Below, in pieces: positions 24,460 to 38,400 of a stretch of DNA of 64,000 nt. The notes below the pieces were generated by a model. The model did not search any database, was not told where the DNA came from, and saw only the letters and a program-made list of their open reading frames with translations. The stretch lies in the NCBI GenBank assembly GCA_905250075.1, contig CAJNOP010000008.1:4225805-4289804 (forward strand). The letters are read 5' to 3'. Source of the stretch: Rotaria sp. Silwood1. Its lineage: Eukaryota > Rotifera > Eurotatoria > Philodinida > Philodinidae. How positions within the stretch are numbered: position 1 is the stretch's first letter; each line of letters opens with the position of its first letter. Position numbers and translations under genes: made by a program.

Positions 24460-27400
24460 ACTTAGTGAAGCATGAACTTCAATTATGTAAAACAAAACCA
24501 AACAGCATATTAAAAGAATAATGAAATTGAAACAACAGACACTTAACAAGTACAGTAGAAGTAAAACTTAGAGAAATAACATGGTAATAGTGATAGGGAA
24601 AATTCTGTCGTACTTTCGTTAAGCTCTGTTTCTATAATTAGTTCATTTGTACAATCTGCAAAAGTCTTCTTCGAAGATGAAAGGTACTTAAGTTGCAACT
24701 AATTAAATTGAGATAAATTTGCAGAAGAGTATCAAATTATGTTAACTTTAACTTAAGTTTGTTTTGATGTTTTCTTACAATAAACAATCAGATGCAGAAC
24801 GACGAATATCCTTGTTAAACAATATATGTTTAGTTGTTTTTATCTGTTGAATCTTGACTTTGGTCTTTTACATTTTTGTTGCATTTCCTAAAATAAAAAA
24901 GGAGAACTGTATGATTACTAGTTCAGAGAAACTATGAATATTGCCATAGAAATCTGCCTGATATCGTGCAGTAATAATGCCAATTAACTAGAACGATGAA
25001 TAATACAGACAGATTTCTCTACTTCTCAAAATTAGAGCTATGTGATAAACGGAAACAAAAATAATGATTTGAATATTTATAAATAAATTCAGTGAAACAT
25101 ATCTCATTTATCACTATGATCATAATTTTAAGAAAATTACGTAAGGTTATAAAATTCATTTTAGATTAAAACTTAAGTTAACATAGTTATGAAATGTTTG
25201 ATCTATCTGTTTTCTAGATAAACCTAATTGATTTACCGAGATATAGTTGATGAATGTGCAACAGAAAAAAAGTATGTGATGGAACGAGTGATAAAGCTTT
25301 GCTTCATACGTTAAGTATGACAGATCGCGCACCAATGACTTCTTGGACTGTTCAGTTTAATGATGCTCAAATTCTTATAGACACTGATATGCTATTGTCG
25401 ATGATATATGGAACTAAATGTATACTAGGGCTAATTCATGTGCATTATGATCCTATTTAATACACTAATAATCCTCGATTGATTCACAGTCGTAAATCAA
25501 AACTAACAAACATGAAAAATTAATAAAATGATGAGTTTTTTAAAGGTTTTTTTATCCATTTTTTGCCAATAATCACTTATAACAATACTTTACAGTTGAT
25601 ATTTGCGGCACAGTCTGTAACGAAGAAATAATGTGTATGCACATTATTTCTCAAATTTTTAAAACTTTTGTCTTTATCTTCTCGAGTTTTGAGCTAAAAT
25701 TGACAACTAACTGTTAGCTAAAAATAATAGCAAGTCAGTTTTTTCGTTCTATAGTAGCTTAACAAGTGCTCCTTGTTTCTCTTTATCCTCAGATATTTCG
25801 TAAGTGATTAATATAATGATGACTGTAAGGTTTATGAACTGATGCAATAAATTAGCACAATAAGGCAAACGATTTGATTATAGCTCTTCATAAACCAATT
25901 TAATACTATTCATTAATAAGCAAAAAGCATCTCTTTTTTCATCTCTTTCTCTAATCGTACTGTCACCAACAAATAGTCTTAAGTTTTTAAAACTTTTCAT
26001 AAGTATTTTCGACTCAAAAACGGCATATGGTTTTGCGTATTAAAATATCTATAAGATACTTTAATAAATTGCTCAGGGTTTTCGTTAATACTCCATTTGA
26101 ATCGATCAAATACGAATGGTGACTAAGGCCTAAAAATGGAATTTTGATAGCAAAAACTATCAAAATGAAAGAATTAGCGTGCCAATAGATTCTAATTGAC
26201 CATGGTTCTTTTGATCAAAAGGAGCTTCTTCATATCAACCTACACATCGTATTTAATATCCATCTCTAGATAAAGAACTCAACTGCAGTAAGACTAATAT
26301 CATAAACAAATATAGTGAGTTCGTTCATACTTACTTTGTTCAATCATTAAAAAAGCACTATTTGAGGATTTGACATAATAATTAAAAATAATTCTTTAAA
26401 ACGCTAGACAGTAACTGATGAGACCGAAAAAATTTCGGAACAAGAATAATAAAATTGAGCTATTTTAGATTGATTTGATTAAATTATGTTACATTATTAC
26501 TTGATTACCTTCAATATTATAGATTTAAATTACAAGAAAAAATAGCAAGATTTAATGATTTAAAAATAAAACTAACATACATAGGATTATATTTTAGAAA
26601 TTCAATCTTTCGCATCTGTTCATGCTTATGTTACACCGTGATGTTTGAATGACTAATATTATCATTTAATCATTTCATTCTACTACTAGAAAAGAAAAAG
26701 CAAAAATAGATAAACAGACATGTGTTGCGAATAGTAAGTGAATATTTAGCCGTTTTGTGGAAGTAATATAAATTAACGAAGAGAAAGAAATCTTCGAAAC
26801 GTATTCCAATAGACTAGAGAGCAATGCACCACTTATGTTGAGATAATATCATCGTCGAAAAAATGACAGCTATTGATTTTACTGCTCGTTTATTTTAAAT
26901 AAATAAAACACTGACTTCTGGTATGTGAACAGTAATTTGAGAAAAAGGAAGATTTGCAAAAAAAAATATTTTGAGAAATAGGTCTCAAAAAAGGAGGAGG
27001 AAAGGAGGGTCTCGTTTTTTGCCCTGAAAAGAGTAATGCATTGCCTCAAACATGCAAGTGTGCGAGGAATAAAAGTGAACACTTAGAGCTTTTTTTTAAT
27101 AGGAAAGGCATCTTGAAATTCAAGAAACGTCAACGTGATTTCATATGGGTATTTTAATGGAAAAAAGACTGCATTTTTAAGAGAAACCGAATGGTTAAAC
27201 GCAAAGCCTTTAAACATTCTGAAACATGCGCGATGGACACTTTTGAGGTAACAATAAGTGTATGATTCTAGTTGGAACTTATTTACCCATTTTATTCACA
27301 AAATAGAATAATACAAAATACTAAGTAGGTTAAACAGAATACTCCTGAGCGAGATTCAGCAACTCTTATCTGGTACGCAATAGTAAACTTGCCATGAAAT

Positions 27401-27566
27401 TCATTCAATATTTCTATAATTCTGGGGTAAAAATAACAGAACTCAAGTAGAATTTTTCGATTCCATCAACAAGTATCTGTGTCTCCGTCCGAATTTCACA
27501 AAAGCACTCAAAACTGTTTTCAGAGGAAAAACAATTGTTAAAGATAAAATGAGAGCGCAACACGTA
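24460..27566. other. Intergenic, no confident gene
   Basis: AT-rich. A 68-codon ATG frame at 25254-25460 has no recognisable family. A clean 26-base hairpin lies at 25625-25650 (GAAATAATGTG, four-base loop, CACATTATTTC). Nothing else stands out. Confidence 0.45.
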
Positions 27567-27576
27567 NNNNNNNNNN
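27567..27576. other. Assembly gap (10 N)
   Basis: A run of exactly ten N. The true gap size is unknown, so features on either side may not be physically adjacent. Confidence 0.99.
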
Positions 27577-28840
27577 TCTTTTTATTTTATTTGTCTCTCT
27601 TCATAGAATATAGTTTGTACAGTATGATCAAAAACAAGCTTAAAATAACACCGCATGCAACTATCTAATGGGAACTATTCACACGAGCTAAAACATTCTG
27701 ATGTTGATCTGTTATCAACGATAGAAATTATGGCATCAAACTAGAATTTTACTTCGGTACTACTGGAGAAATAGAGTTCTCAGCAGAAATCTGTTGTCGA
27801 TAACCGAAAGCACGAAAACTAGCTATCACAGGGCAAGTAATATGCTCCTTCGCTCATATTAGAACAGCTTTTGGATTTGGTGAAATTGAGATGAATTTTG
27901 TTTGAAGTGGATGATATCATAAAACAGTATTATTCAGTAGAATTCGACTGACGGAAAGCTTCGATAAATCTGGCACTCTAAAATGACACGGTGAAGATAA
28001 TTCTTTTAGCAACTTCCGCGAGCTTTAAACAAGATCCAATCAAATTTGATCGAATCAGATTACATGCTTCGGAATGGTTGTGCTCTGGAACTATTAAGAA
28101 GGTCACTACATCATAGAACTCAATAATTATATTTTGTAAGTGCTATCACTGTTGATTTTCGTAACAAAAACATAAAAAAAGGAGGAGCATTCACATGCCA
28201 GATGACTTTCGAAATGTCTATAAAAGTTTCAACGGTGGCATGTAAATTATTTCTCTGTGCTTTATTGGCTAGCTCATTAGAATGAAAAAAAAATTTCCTC
28301 TCAGACAAAAATGTTCTCTACTAATATTTATATGAAATTTAAACATATTTCGAGAGTTGTTCACATGTTTTTTTCCTACGGTTTTTTGGAAAGTCGTTAC
28401 ACTTATCCTTATTTCATTTAATTCGATATCATGATCATTTAGACGTTATAGGTCGTTTACCATTCGAATTTCGTAGCCATGTATTGAATGAGTATGACCC
28501 CAACATGATCGTCAAGTAGTTTTGTATATTGCACACACTTGATGTCTTTGTTTGTTTCTATGTTTTGTTAAACAAAGGCTTAAGACGATTTTCGAAATAA
28601 TAATTATAATTTGTGGTCTTACCTTTATTCACATAATGTACAACAATGTAACGAGATTAAAAACTATACTGACGAACAATAGCCATTAATAAGGTATTTT
28701 CATTAAACCAGCTGAAATTAGTTGATTTGCAATCGGTCTATTTATAGTAAATCTATGTCTAGTGTTCTGTAACTATATTGCATAATCACTATAACCGATC
28801 TGGAAATGGCGTCAAATTTTCGCAAAAACTTTTAACTTAT
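27577..28840. other. Intergenic, no gene seen
   Basis: Short ORFs only; nothing recognisable. It lies to the right of the assembly gap. Confidence 0.45.
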
Positions 28841-29075
28841 TCCACTTAATATTCATCATTGAGCTGCTCACCAACCCAACATGATGTGACTTGTCTAATG
28901 TTTAGATAGTAGTGAATAATTTGCAGTGTTCGACATGAGGTCACCACATTCAACGTGATTTGACCTGAGTCGGGTCAAAATTACGTTGGTTGTGGCGACC
29001 TCATGTCGAACAATGATAATTTGTCTAATGTACCATAAAAGAGAAAAGTCTCAACTATCATATGCCATAAGTTAA
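28840..29075. repeat. Dispersed repeat, copy 1 (host of the 92-bp hAT-like element)
   Basis: About 95 bases from CTTTTAACTTATTC through TTCATCATTGAG and ACTTGTCTAATGTTTAGA align with 50388-50500, at a rough similarity of 75-80% by eye. The alignment resumes after the embedded palindrome. The family is unknown and no coding sequence is visible. Confidence 0.55.
28924..29015. mobile_element. 92-bp palindromic hAT-type MITE with 8-bp target duplication
   Basis: The element starts CAGTGTTCGACATGAGGTCA and ends in the inverse of CATTGTTCGACATGAGGTCG. The two halves pair through CAACGTGATTTGACC and GGTCAAAATTACGTTG with a loop of about six bases. It is flanked by the perfect direct repeat ATAATTTG (28916-28923 and 29016-29023). 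An 8-bp duplication and CAGTG-type ends are the hallmarks of hAT transposons. It is nearly all hairpin, so it must rely on a transposase elsewhere. Confidence 0.82.
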
Positions 29076-29079
29076 ACGT

Positions 29080-29770
29080 CAATTATTGTTTTAGAATATA
29101 GTTAAATTTATTTAGAAAAAAAGATGATATTAAATTTTATTGTTCAAATTAGCATTTGGACTTATTAAAAAATTCTAATGATTTATTTATTACATAAGAG
29201 TAAAAACGAGAAATTATGCCGTGATCAATCGAACACCAGATATAATGAAAAATATATATTCTTAAAAGATACAAAGATTTGTAACAAAGAATGTCGCGTT
29301 TATAAAAACCTTATGTATTGTTTAGCAATCTTACAATGAAACCATGTTGATTCATTACTCTTGTTGATTTACGAATAATAGAGGAAGAAATCTTTCAGAA
29401 AATGACAAAAATTTCATATGATTATCATGTTCTCACTAAAAATCAAATGCAGTAAAACTTTCAATGGTGAATACCTGCTACTTGTGAATAGTAAAGATTG
29501 TTGAAGCTTTTAGCTAATCAAAAAGGATGTGGATGTGAGTATATGTTTTGTTTCTATCGTTTTTCACTCGCACATACATCCTATCGAGAGGCATCACATT
29601 TTGATAAGTTTCAAATTCACGTATATAATAAATCTATAACGAGTATATAAACCTTTTCGAATGAATTTCGGATTTATTCCAATGAGATGTTTTCACGCAG
29701 TTTTTTTTTTTTATTTATCCAGAATCAATAAATAAAAATAAATATTAAAAAAAAAGATTCGTATATGAGA
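29080..29770. other. Intergenic, 3' flank of the DUF4515 gene
   Basis: AT-rich. Minus-strand AATAAA-type signals lie around 29705-29760 just past the stop of the DUF4515 gene. No other gene is seen. Confidence 0.4.
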
Positions 29771-30940
29771 TTAATGAGGTGTTGATTTAGTTGAAGTAGT
29801 ACTGAGAGGTAGTGTAGTTTTATTCAAACGTATTCGTTTAAGATCAGTAGCTAATTTAAGTTGTCGAATTAAAATAAGTTGTTCTTCTTCTAAATTTTGT
29901 TTTGATTCATCCAATGCTTGAATTTGTTTAAGTAATTCTTGTAATGATTTACGTAATTGAAGATTTTCACTTTGAATACTTAAAGTTCGATCATAAAGAA
30001 ATTGTTCTGCTTCCTAAATAATAATAATAATGACTAAAGAATATTCACTTATTTATTTAAACAAACTTGATCAGCTTGTCGTCGAATTTCTTGAACTTTA
30101 GCATCTTCTTCGGTACGTTGTCGTTGAACTTCTTTTTGAAAAGTTAATCTCATATTAGATATTTCACGTACATGTTCACCACGCATACGATTAATTTCTT
30201 CTTGTAAACGTTTTATTTCATTATTTTGTTGTTCTTGAATATTCTACAATTCATTTTTATTTTAGGATTTCTTTTATGAAATGAAAATTTTAATAAACAA
30301 ACTTTATATTCTCCCATATTTTCTAATTCATGTTTTGTTTGTGCTAATAATTGTTCTTTTTTTAATAATTGAGATCGTAATTCTAAAAAGCAAAGAATTT
30401 ATTCATGTAGAAAATACTGATTGAAAAATAATAAACCTTCTTTTTTTTTCTCATATTCTTTTAACATATTCTCTTTATCTCGATTTATTTCTTCGATTTC
30501 TTGTCGATGATAATCAGTTAATGTAACAATTTGTGCTTGACGAATATTTGTCTTTTTCGACATATATTGCACGTATTCAGCCTATTATAAATGTGTCTAT
30601 TTATGAATATTAAGAAGATTTATTTAAATATTTACTGTTTCTGCGCGAACTTTATTTGCTTCTTCATTAAGCCAATTATTTTCTTCTTGACTATAAGAAG
30701 ATTTAGAAGAAAAGATTGATAAAAATTAACTTACGCAGTACGAACACGCAATTTTATATCAGTTAATTCTTGTACTTTTTTATCGAGTCTAGACGAAAAG
30801 AAAAGAATCAGATTTTTACATTAAAGAGAAAAACCTTACTCGTCTTGGAGAATGGTTTCTTTTTCAGATGGACGAAGAATTTCTTCTTTCTCTTTATTTT
30901 TCTTTTTTTCGGACTTTCCTTTTTTCCCTTTTGGTGGCAT
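29771..30940 (-). CDS. DUF4515 coiled-coil protein, CCDC166-like (284 aa, seven exons)
   Basis: Seven minus-strand exons join in phase: 30940-30840, 30788-30735, 30690-30636, 30581-30437, 30382-30303, 30243-30067 and 30013-29771. The N-terminus is a basic MPPKGKKGKSEKKK tail. From about residue 55 the sequence follows the DUF4515 pattern: ENNWLNEEANKVR, then EYVQYMSKKT, IVTLTDYHRQEIEEI, KKEQLLAQTKHELENMGEYK and a final RLQEEINRMRGEH helix. Almost the whole chain is predicted coiled coil. Family members such as CCDC166 and relatives of BBOF1 are poorly known; some are linked to basal bodies and cilia, which would suit a ciliated rotifer. Introns are 46-67 bases except one or two slightly longer. 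Confidence 0.82.
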
Positions 30941-31927
30941 TTTTAATCCAAGTTAAACGATGAAGCAATAAGGTCAAAGAAGAATATAAAGTAGCCATTT
31001 TCAATTTAGTTACTATAGTTACATTTAAATAAGACAGAGGTCGTATGTACGAAATATGTAATTTTTCATCGCTAAAATTTAATTAGCTACAGATTAAAAT
31101 AATTCATTATTAAAAATGCGTAAAAAATGAATTTATAATCAGGATGATTTTTATTGATTTATAATGAAAATAATTATTCAAAGTTAAAAGAAAGAAAGAA
31201 AGAAAAAAAAGTAGGTTTATTCATGTATCATCTTACATCCAAACATGAAGTTTAATTTTCGAATGTCTCGTATTTTCTTTATTGTTTGATCAAGGTCAAA
31301 GTATTATTCATTAAAATCATTAAAAAAGAATATATATTTCATGACATCATAATCATAATATTTTCGAGTTCCAGTATGCTTTTTTTTATTATTCACATAT
31401 TTTTTACGCTTTTTATGCTTTAATGGATGCTTGAATGACGTCAACAGAATATGAAAACATAATTTAACACAGGTTTCAATGAATCATTCCATAATTTTAT
31501 TTTTATTTTTTGCTGAATAATCATCAATGTGTAAATATTTTATTACGTATCATGATGAACTCATATATAAAATGTCATTGAAAACTTTCTACATTGCAGT
31601 TTCTATTATCTTCAAACGAATTACGATCCAATTTACCATCAGGAAAGAAGAAAATTACCTTAGTAATGATGTGTGCATTGATGTGAAACATAATCAGCTT
31701 TCATCATGCGTATTATCATTTTTCTCCGTTCGTGCATTTTATGCGATTATACGATCATAAATTAATCTTTTGCTCTCGGTTATTCTTTTTTTCCTTTACT
31801 CTTATTCATTCTAGAACGCATTCGATTCTTTTTTTTATCTGCAAACATTAAAAGAACCTGTCTACAGTGTCAATAAAATCAAAAAAAAATTCAATATTCA
31901 GATATACAAGGTGAACCAGGAGCAAGT
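30941..31927. promoter_or_regulatory. Intergenic region between divergent DUF4515 and pyrophosphatase genes
   Basis: About 990 bases separate the two divergent starts. It must hold both promoters unless they lie further away. A CAG at about 31918-31920, a few bases before the pyrophosphatase ATG, could be a trans-splice or 5'-UTR acceptor. No named motif is certain. The ORF at 31527-31760 has no family features. Confidence 0.35.
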
Positions 31928-32994
31928 ATGGCATCGCAATCCAACGACAATGAAAATCAACGTTATGAACTAGTTGAACGTGGTCAATTACATACACTTA
32001 ATTATCGTTGTTATTTTCGAGATGTTCAAACAAAAACAATTGTTTCACCATTTCATGATATTCCACTTGTTAATGCACATTATACTTCGTCACCTAGAAA
32101 TCAAGCAGACACAATTTATAATATGGTTGTTGAAGTACCACGATGGACCAATGCTAAAATGGAAATAAATAAACAACTTAAAATGAATCCACTTGTGCAA
32201 GATGTTAAGAGTGGTTCGTGATTTCAAATTTTTTATATTTATTCTTTGTTTTAAATTTTAAATTTCTTATTTTTTTTTTTACAGGCAAACCTCGTTTTGT
32301 TCATAATGTATTTCCTTATCATGGTTATTTATGGAATTATGGTGCATTACCTCAAACATGGGAAGATCCAAATCATATTGATGAAGATACAAAAACAACA
32401 GGTGATAACGATCCATTAGATGTATGTGAAATAGGTACGGATCTTCATGCAACTGGTTCAATTGTACCTGTTAAAATAGTTGGTGTACTTGGTTTAATTG
32501 ATGAAGGTGAAACAGATTGGAAATTAATTGGTATTGATATTCGTGACAAGCTTGCATCACAAGTATAATTTTAAAATAGAACAAAAAAAAACAAATAATT
32601 TTCTACTTCTTTTTATTTCTTATAGATTAACGATATTGATGATGTTGATAAACAGCTTCCTGGTTTACTTGAAGCAACACGTCGTTGGTTTAAATATTAT
32701 AAAGTTCCTACTGGAAAACCTCCAAATAAATTTGCACTTGATGGAAAATATGCTAATCGTGAATATGCACAACGTGTTATAAACGAAACACGAAAATATT
32801 GGGAAAAATTAGCAAGTGGTGAAACAAAAGTAGAAGAAAAAGTTTGTTCAATTGCTAATACAACACTTAAGAATGCTGGTACAATCACAAAAGAAGATGC
32901 AGATAAAATTGTTGAAGCTAATGAAAAACATCAAAAAGAGCCAGTCAAACTTGATGCAAGTGTTCATCAAGTTTCTTATGTTCAAGATCAATAA
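31928..32994 (+). CDS. PPA1: Soluble inorganic pyrophosphatase (310 aa, three exons)
   Basis: Exons 31928-32213, 32285-32562 and 32626-32994 join in phase with GT...AG introns of 71 and 63 bases. The enzyme hydrolyses PPi to two phosphates and so pulls biosynthetic reactions forward. The PROSITE signature appears as DNDPLDV near residues 136-142, with the metal-binding aspartates. Other family marks are [30 protein letters not shown] and the substrate-site lysines and GWKLIGID-like DWKLIGID. The length is close to the animal cytosolic form (about 289), with a somewhat longer C-terminus. No transit peptide is evident, so it is probably cytosolic. It appears intact. Confidence 0.96.
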
Positions 32995-34938
32995 GAACAA
33001 ACAACAAAATATTTCAAAAAACAAATTCCATCGTTTTATAGGACAAATTTTTCATGACTAACTTTCTGTTAACTTCAAGGTCTTATCTTTTTTTTTGTCT
33101 GTAGCCTATTGAAGTCATATAAAGTTAAACAAGAATTTTGCGTTAAATAGGACTTTATTGATTCAATTATTCAATATTTTACGAAGTATAAAAATCGAAG
33201 ATTAAAGGACATTATTCTGTCGAATTTGTAAATGAAGATCATACATATTCAGAAAACTAAATCGCAAAGAAAAAACTCTTTTGAGTTATAAAAAAAAGAA
33301 ACCAAAACAAGAACTAAGATTTTATTAAAGCATCTCATTTGATATTGTTGGTACAATTGTAAATGACATGTAGCATTATATGTTGTAATAGTCATTGACT
33401 TTTCAAGAACCTCACGGTATATGTATAGCAAAAGTAAGCGTTGGAGACTGATAAAGATAAGGCTTCATAAAGGCCTTGAAGTATTCAGTCAAAGAAACAA
33501 GAATAATAATCTATTTTTTGTTTAGTAAAATGAATTTTTGTTAATCATAGATTTTATCCATTAAAACTAAAGGAATATGATTTTATCTGCAAAACTAAAG
33601 CAATTACTCATTGACGAAAATCGGACGTAATAGGTTTCGTTTTCATATACTACAAAAGAAATAATCAAGAAAGAAATTAGAATGAACTACAAACATCATT
33701 TCCGTACAGACGAAATACTCTGACTATGGTAGACACCAGATGTTCTTGCAGTATAAAATCGACTTTTTAATTTCTGTACATGTAAAACTTAAATTCTTTC
33801 ATCTAATAATTTGACAACGAGAGTGAATAGTTGTTTAAATATTTGGTAGTTTTCTTTTTACATGACTACAAAGAGGTGAACACATTGATCAACGGATGCT
33901 AGTTAATTACAAAAGTCTTGAGTTTTTGCTAAATGATTTTTAATAAATCTTTTATTCAATAAAAAAAAATGCGTATATTAATTTGAGGTGCGTTTAATAT
34001 AGTATCAGCTGACTTAATACTGAAGCTTTCTAAATATAATATGCCTTTAAGACACTTAAGTTCAAGTTAAAAAAACCTTTGGTGTCAAAGTGTCTTCTGG
34101 CGCATAAAGGCCGTGGAGTGAAACAAATTGAGCCCATTTAAAAGTTGATTGCTTTCCCTAAAAAAAAGCCAAATATGCATCATTGAAATATTACAAAACG
34201 AGCAAGTGCGAATGTTTATATTTTTTAATCTCGTCTCGATATTTCGGCATTAGCTTTAAGTAGAAACCTGACAATTTTCAAAATCAATAATCTTGATGAG
34301 TTATATGTGAGAGAACTTTGAATTAATTATTAGAAAAAAAAATGTATGAAATATGTAAGTGAAATTTTGTTGTCACTTTTTATTAGACACGCTTTGATAT
34401 TTTACTAATCGTCAAGCTTATATATTAATGCAGAAGGCAAAAAAAATAACCATTTATCTTTGTAAATGAGTGAATAACAAATCAAAAATGATGATAGTTA
34501 TCAAAAGAAGCCTTATAACATCATTTTTTTATCTCTAACTCATGTCAAACCTGTGAAATAATACCTAATATATTTTGACAGTTACCGTCTTCATTCAAAC
34601 GCATTGCTGCAGATAAGATGTATAGGTAGATATAAAAGAGAGCACTGCGTCTCGGGAATAAATATAATTATTTTCTAATTTAATAATGATAACAGATGGC
34701 AAGCAAAGGAGAATATTTGTGATTTATCGAAGGATTCGATTACTGTTCGAGACTATTTATGACCTCGATTGATGATTTTTGCTTTGAGCAACAAATGTAT
34801 CCCAAGTAGTCGTTCAATAAAAGTATAAATCGAATTAGTATTCTTATAATTAAAGATATCAATCTTTTCATACAATTTAAAGATCATTATGATAAAAGAA
34901 AAACAGAAATCTACACACACACAAACGAAAAAAATACA
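32995..34938. other. Intergenic, no gene seen
   Basis: AT-rich sequence between two convergent genes. The phrase TTTTGACAGTTACCRTCTTC at about 34574-34593 recurs downstream of the second bZIP gene (about 44117), part of the duplicated flank. Confidence 0.45.
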
Positions 34939-35490
34939 TTAACTATCTCCCATTGAATTGAAACTAATGTCTGTGTCGAAATTAAAGTTACTTTCTTTTA
35001 ATTCATTATAAAGTTCGAGATCACCTAAATATTGTTCCAAAAATAAGGTAATATCTTCATCATCATTTGATAATAATTCATCAATAGGATCACTAAGACA
35101 ATTATTTACTTTCTCTTGTAAAAATTGTTTTTTTTGTTGAAGTTGTTGAAGATAACTCTGTAAATTTATATGTTCACCTTGAAGTTCTTGGAGTTTTTGA
35201 TTAAGTTCATCTTCGATACTTTGTCGTCGTTCTTTTAATTTTCGAGCTGCTTCCCGATTTTTTTCACGACGTTTTTCACGTTTAATAGCTTCTTCACCAA
35301 CTAGAGCAAGATGTTTTGGTCGACGACCAGTTGCTATTGTCGGAGCTGGTTTTCGACAAAGACGAATTTGAATTGGACCATATTGTACTGTATTGCTTGA
35401 TGGTAATGGTGAAGATATTTCACTCTCATCAGAATGCGTTGATGCATTAGAATATTGTGTTGTGTATACAGGAGTCTTGTTGCTTGTCAT
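34939..35490 (-). CDS. bZIP transcription factor, copy 1 (183 aa, single exon)
   Basis: An intronless frame; I chose the Met at 35490 because similarity to the second copy begins there (MTSNK / MISND). The basic region, about residues 78-100, reads KREKRREKNREAARKLKERR, carrying the NxxAAxxxK core that contacts DNA. A leucine-type zipper follows (ELQGEHINLQSYLQQLQQKK). The segment just before, GRRPKHLALVGEEA, is identical in both copies. The C-terminus is acidic and Phe/Leu-rich (DEDITLFLEQYL), which could be an activation region. The bZIP subfamily is not certain; the basic region sits somewhere near the ATF/CREB and C/EBP types. It is presumably a nuclear dimer. Confidence 0.85.
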   Translation of the reverse strand: MTSNKTPVYTTQYSNASTHSDESEISSPLPSSNTVQYGPIQIRLCRKPAPTIATGRRPKHLALVGEEAIKREKRREKNREAARKLKERRQSIEDELNQKLQELQGEHINLQSYLQQLQQKKQFLQEKVNNCLSDPIDELLSNDDEDITLFLEQYLGDLELYNELKESNFNFDTDISFNSMGDS

Positions 35491-38400
35491 CGTGATAAAC
35501 AGGTATTCGACAGAAAGTAATGTGTAAGAAAGCCGAATACACATATTTCTTGATATCTATATATATATACATATTTTCAGTGTTAATATGACCCTGTCCT
35601 TGATCCAAGTAACATCGAAAATAAAAGCGTAGATATCAACCTGTACTGACATAATGCACATGATAACTAATGATGGGCTCGAACATATATGAAAGATAGA
35701 TAAATAATCAGTTCGTGTCAATTGAGAAATTCGTTTTTGCTGCTTGTTAATTAAGACATACATCACGAAACTAGGTGACGTATACGGACGTAGTTGCGAT
35801 CAAAAATTCAAAATTATTTACTATTAGTCAGCAAAATGCTTGAAACATTTTGATATCTGATAGTAGCTTTGTGAAATACTTTCATATACAATTCTTCAAT
35901 TCCATCCAATTTTATAACTTAAACACAAAATCTAAATAGATATTGGTTAAACATATGATTTAATTAGTATGCATGTCAAAATATTCTTAATGATGAATAG
36001 AAATTTTTGTCATTGAGTAGTTATATACACTAAGGTAGTTGTTTTTCTGTTGATAAATATTTTATAACCAATTCGACAACATTATTGTAATAGAAAATAA
36101 TCTGTTGATTTTCTGCTGAGATGAATAGTTATGCATAAAATAATAATAATAATAATGTTCATGTATCTATTATTGACAAGAACTGTCTTATTGTGAACAT
36201 TCATAACTATTAGACATATTAGAGATTTGTAAGAACATTAATTATAATTTTTCTTCAATTAATTCTTCTAAATACTCATTTTATAATTCAAAAAAGAACA
36301 TTTTTTTAAATGATGACAATTTTTAAAAATATTTTTGTTCGCAATTTATAAAAATATCAATCGAGATAAATTCTATTCATCATGAATGATATTGTGACAT
36401 TTATTTATATTTTCAATGTGTTCTGATCGAACTTTAATAAAAGACATAAATGTCACAAAATAAGCGAGAAAAATCGACATGACCAATTTCATTTGACATA
36501 GATTTTTATCTTTCTACACTGATGAACACGAGATATTATAATTATATCTTTGTTCGATCATTTTCTCTTCTGTTAATTTTGTCATGACTGCAAAAAGAAC
36601 ACAGTCTGCGACATATACAAGAAAAAAACATTTATGATGATCGATCAACTTTATATTTTGTTTTTATTGATATTGTTTAAAGGAATTGAACACAATGTTT
36701 ACTGGTATTCTAATGAGTATCACTATTTTATATACTTGTCATTCTATGTACCATGAATAAATATCTCACTGGATATTGTACTTGAAATCAATAATAATGG
36801 TATACAAAGTATCAAGTAGAGACTTTCTATTCCAGTGAGGTGTAACTATGTTGATTTTGATTTCGATCAAGACAGTGTGATATTTTTCTATTGACTAAAA
36901 AGTTATTCCTGATTATGTCTGTATTTATACACCAGAGTTTTTTCTCCGATTCTTTTCTTTTGCGTTTTGTCTTCGGAACATATAGTAGGTTTTCATATCG
37001 AGGAATAACAAATTTGAAATCTTGCAATTTAGAATTATATTGTTTTGAATCAAAATTTAATTTGGTTTCTAATATTTGGATTTAATTTACATTTGATAAT
37101 GCTACAATTTTAAGAAAAAATACTCCAAAGAACAAAACAAATTTTGTTCTGTTCGTAAAAATAAAAACATTTGGAATTAGCTAATTCCATCTAAACGAAT
37201 CGGTATTAAATCTCAGACTATTTGAAGATATTTGTTCAAATTTAGACATAAATACAAATCTAAGTTGCAAATCAAAATCAAAATAGAATAATATTACTTC
37301 TTATTTTAAAATCTATTTCGTACTTATTCTATTTATAAGGCAATGAAAAAAAAAGTAATACTTATAGAATTTACTGACAATTTCTCTTCTATTTCTTTTT
37401 AATGATTATACACTTAGAACTGAAGAAGAGAAACCATGTATTTGTCTATTTGCCTAAGAATTCCACAAAAATGTATCTAGTCTAATTAAGTTGGCACCTT
37501 GGTACGAATGTTATTATTTATCCGTTAAGAAGCAAAACCAATAACAAAAGCAATGATTTTTGTGGAATTCATACTATGTTTTACGAAGAAAAACTTGTTA
37601 GCACAGTTCTCTTGTGACTGAAATTTAGAACTCACATGTCTTTTTTAATCTCATTATACTAATACAGAATACATAAAATGAAAAATCTCATGCAAGTTAC
37701 AGTTGTTATTCAAGATAATTGATCACTAGAGAAGGGATTCGTTTTATTTGATTCTGTTTTGTTTTCTGATTTTTACAGGTTCTCTACTTTATGTTTGCCT
37801 TGTTTCTATTCGCTCATTACTTAATTTGTTCGCCTTCGTTTTTTTGTTAATTAAACATTATTATTATTCTAACCATTAATTTAATTCGCAAATAAACCTA
37901 TTATACATATCGTTTTGTTAATAGCAGGCATTCATACACACTATTTTACATCGCAATTAGCTTACAAACACTGATATTGATTATTTCATGCACTTATAAC
38001 TAATCAATTCAAGCTTTCTTATGTTGACCATATAACGACCTTCACAAACTAATGCATCACTTTATATTTTCGACTTTGTTTGCGTTTTATACTTTTAAAT
38101 TAGGACCTTTATATTATCAGAAAGATGTTTTAAATTGTTTCTTTTAGTTGCTTCTCTTTGCTTAATAGTAGTTTTTAATTATGATAAACTACTTATACAA
38201 CTTTCCCAAGAAAATAAATTTGAAAAAAAATGATCATTTCTCAAACGGGATTTTGCTACAACAGTTTTGCCTGCCTCGAAATTTAACAATGCATAATTTT
38301 TAAATTTCCTTTCTTTTGCACATAGCTCGTGATCTAAACTATAATTTTTCTATAGAAAGTTCGTTCATTTCTTTTATGGGTGTGGCAAGTATCGATTTTT

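Noticed and set aside
24151-24521. Three overlapping ORFs of 68-99 codons on both strands
   Set aside because: They lie within or across the CCCAGGTCGA MITE, and their similarity to the frame at 57794-58021 is due to that element.
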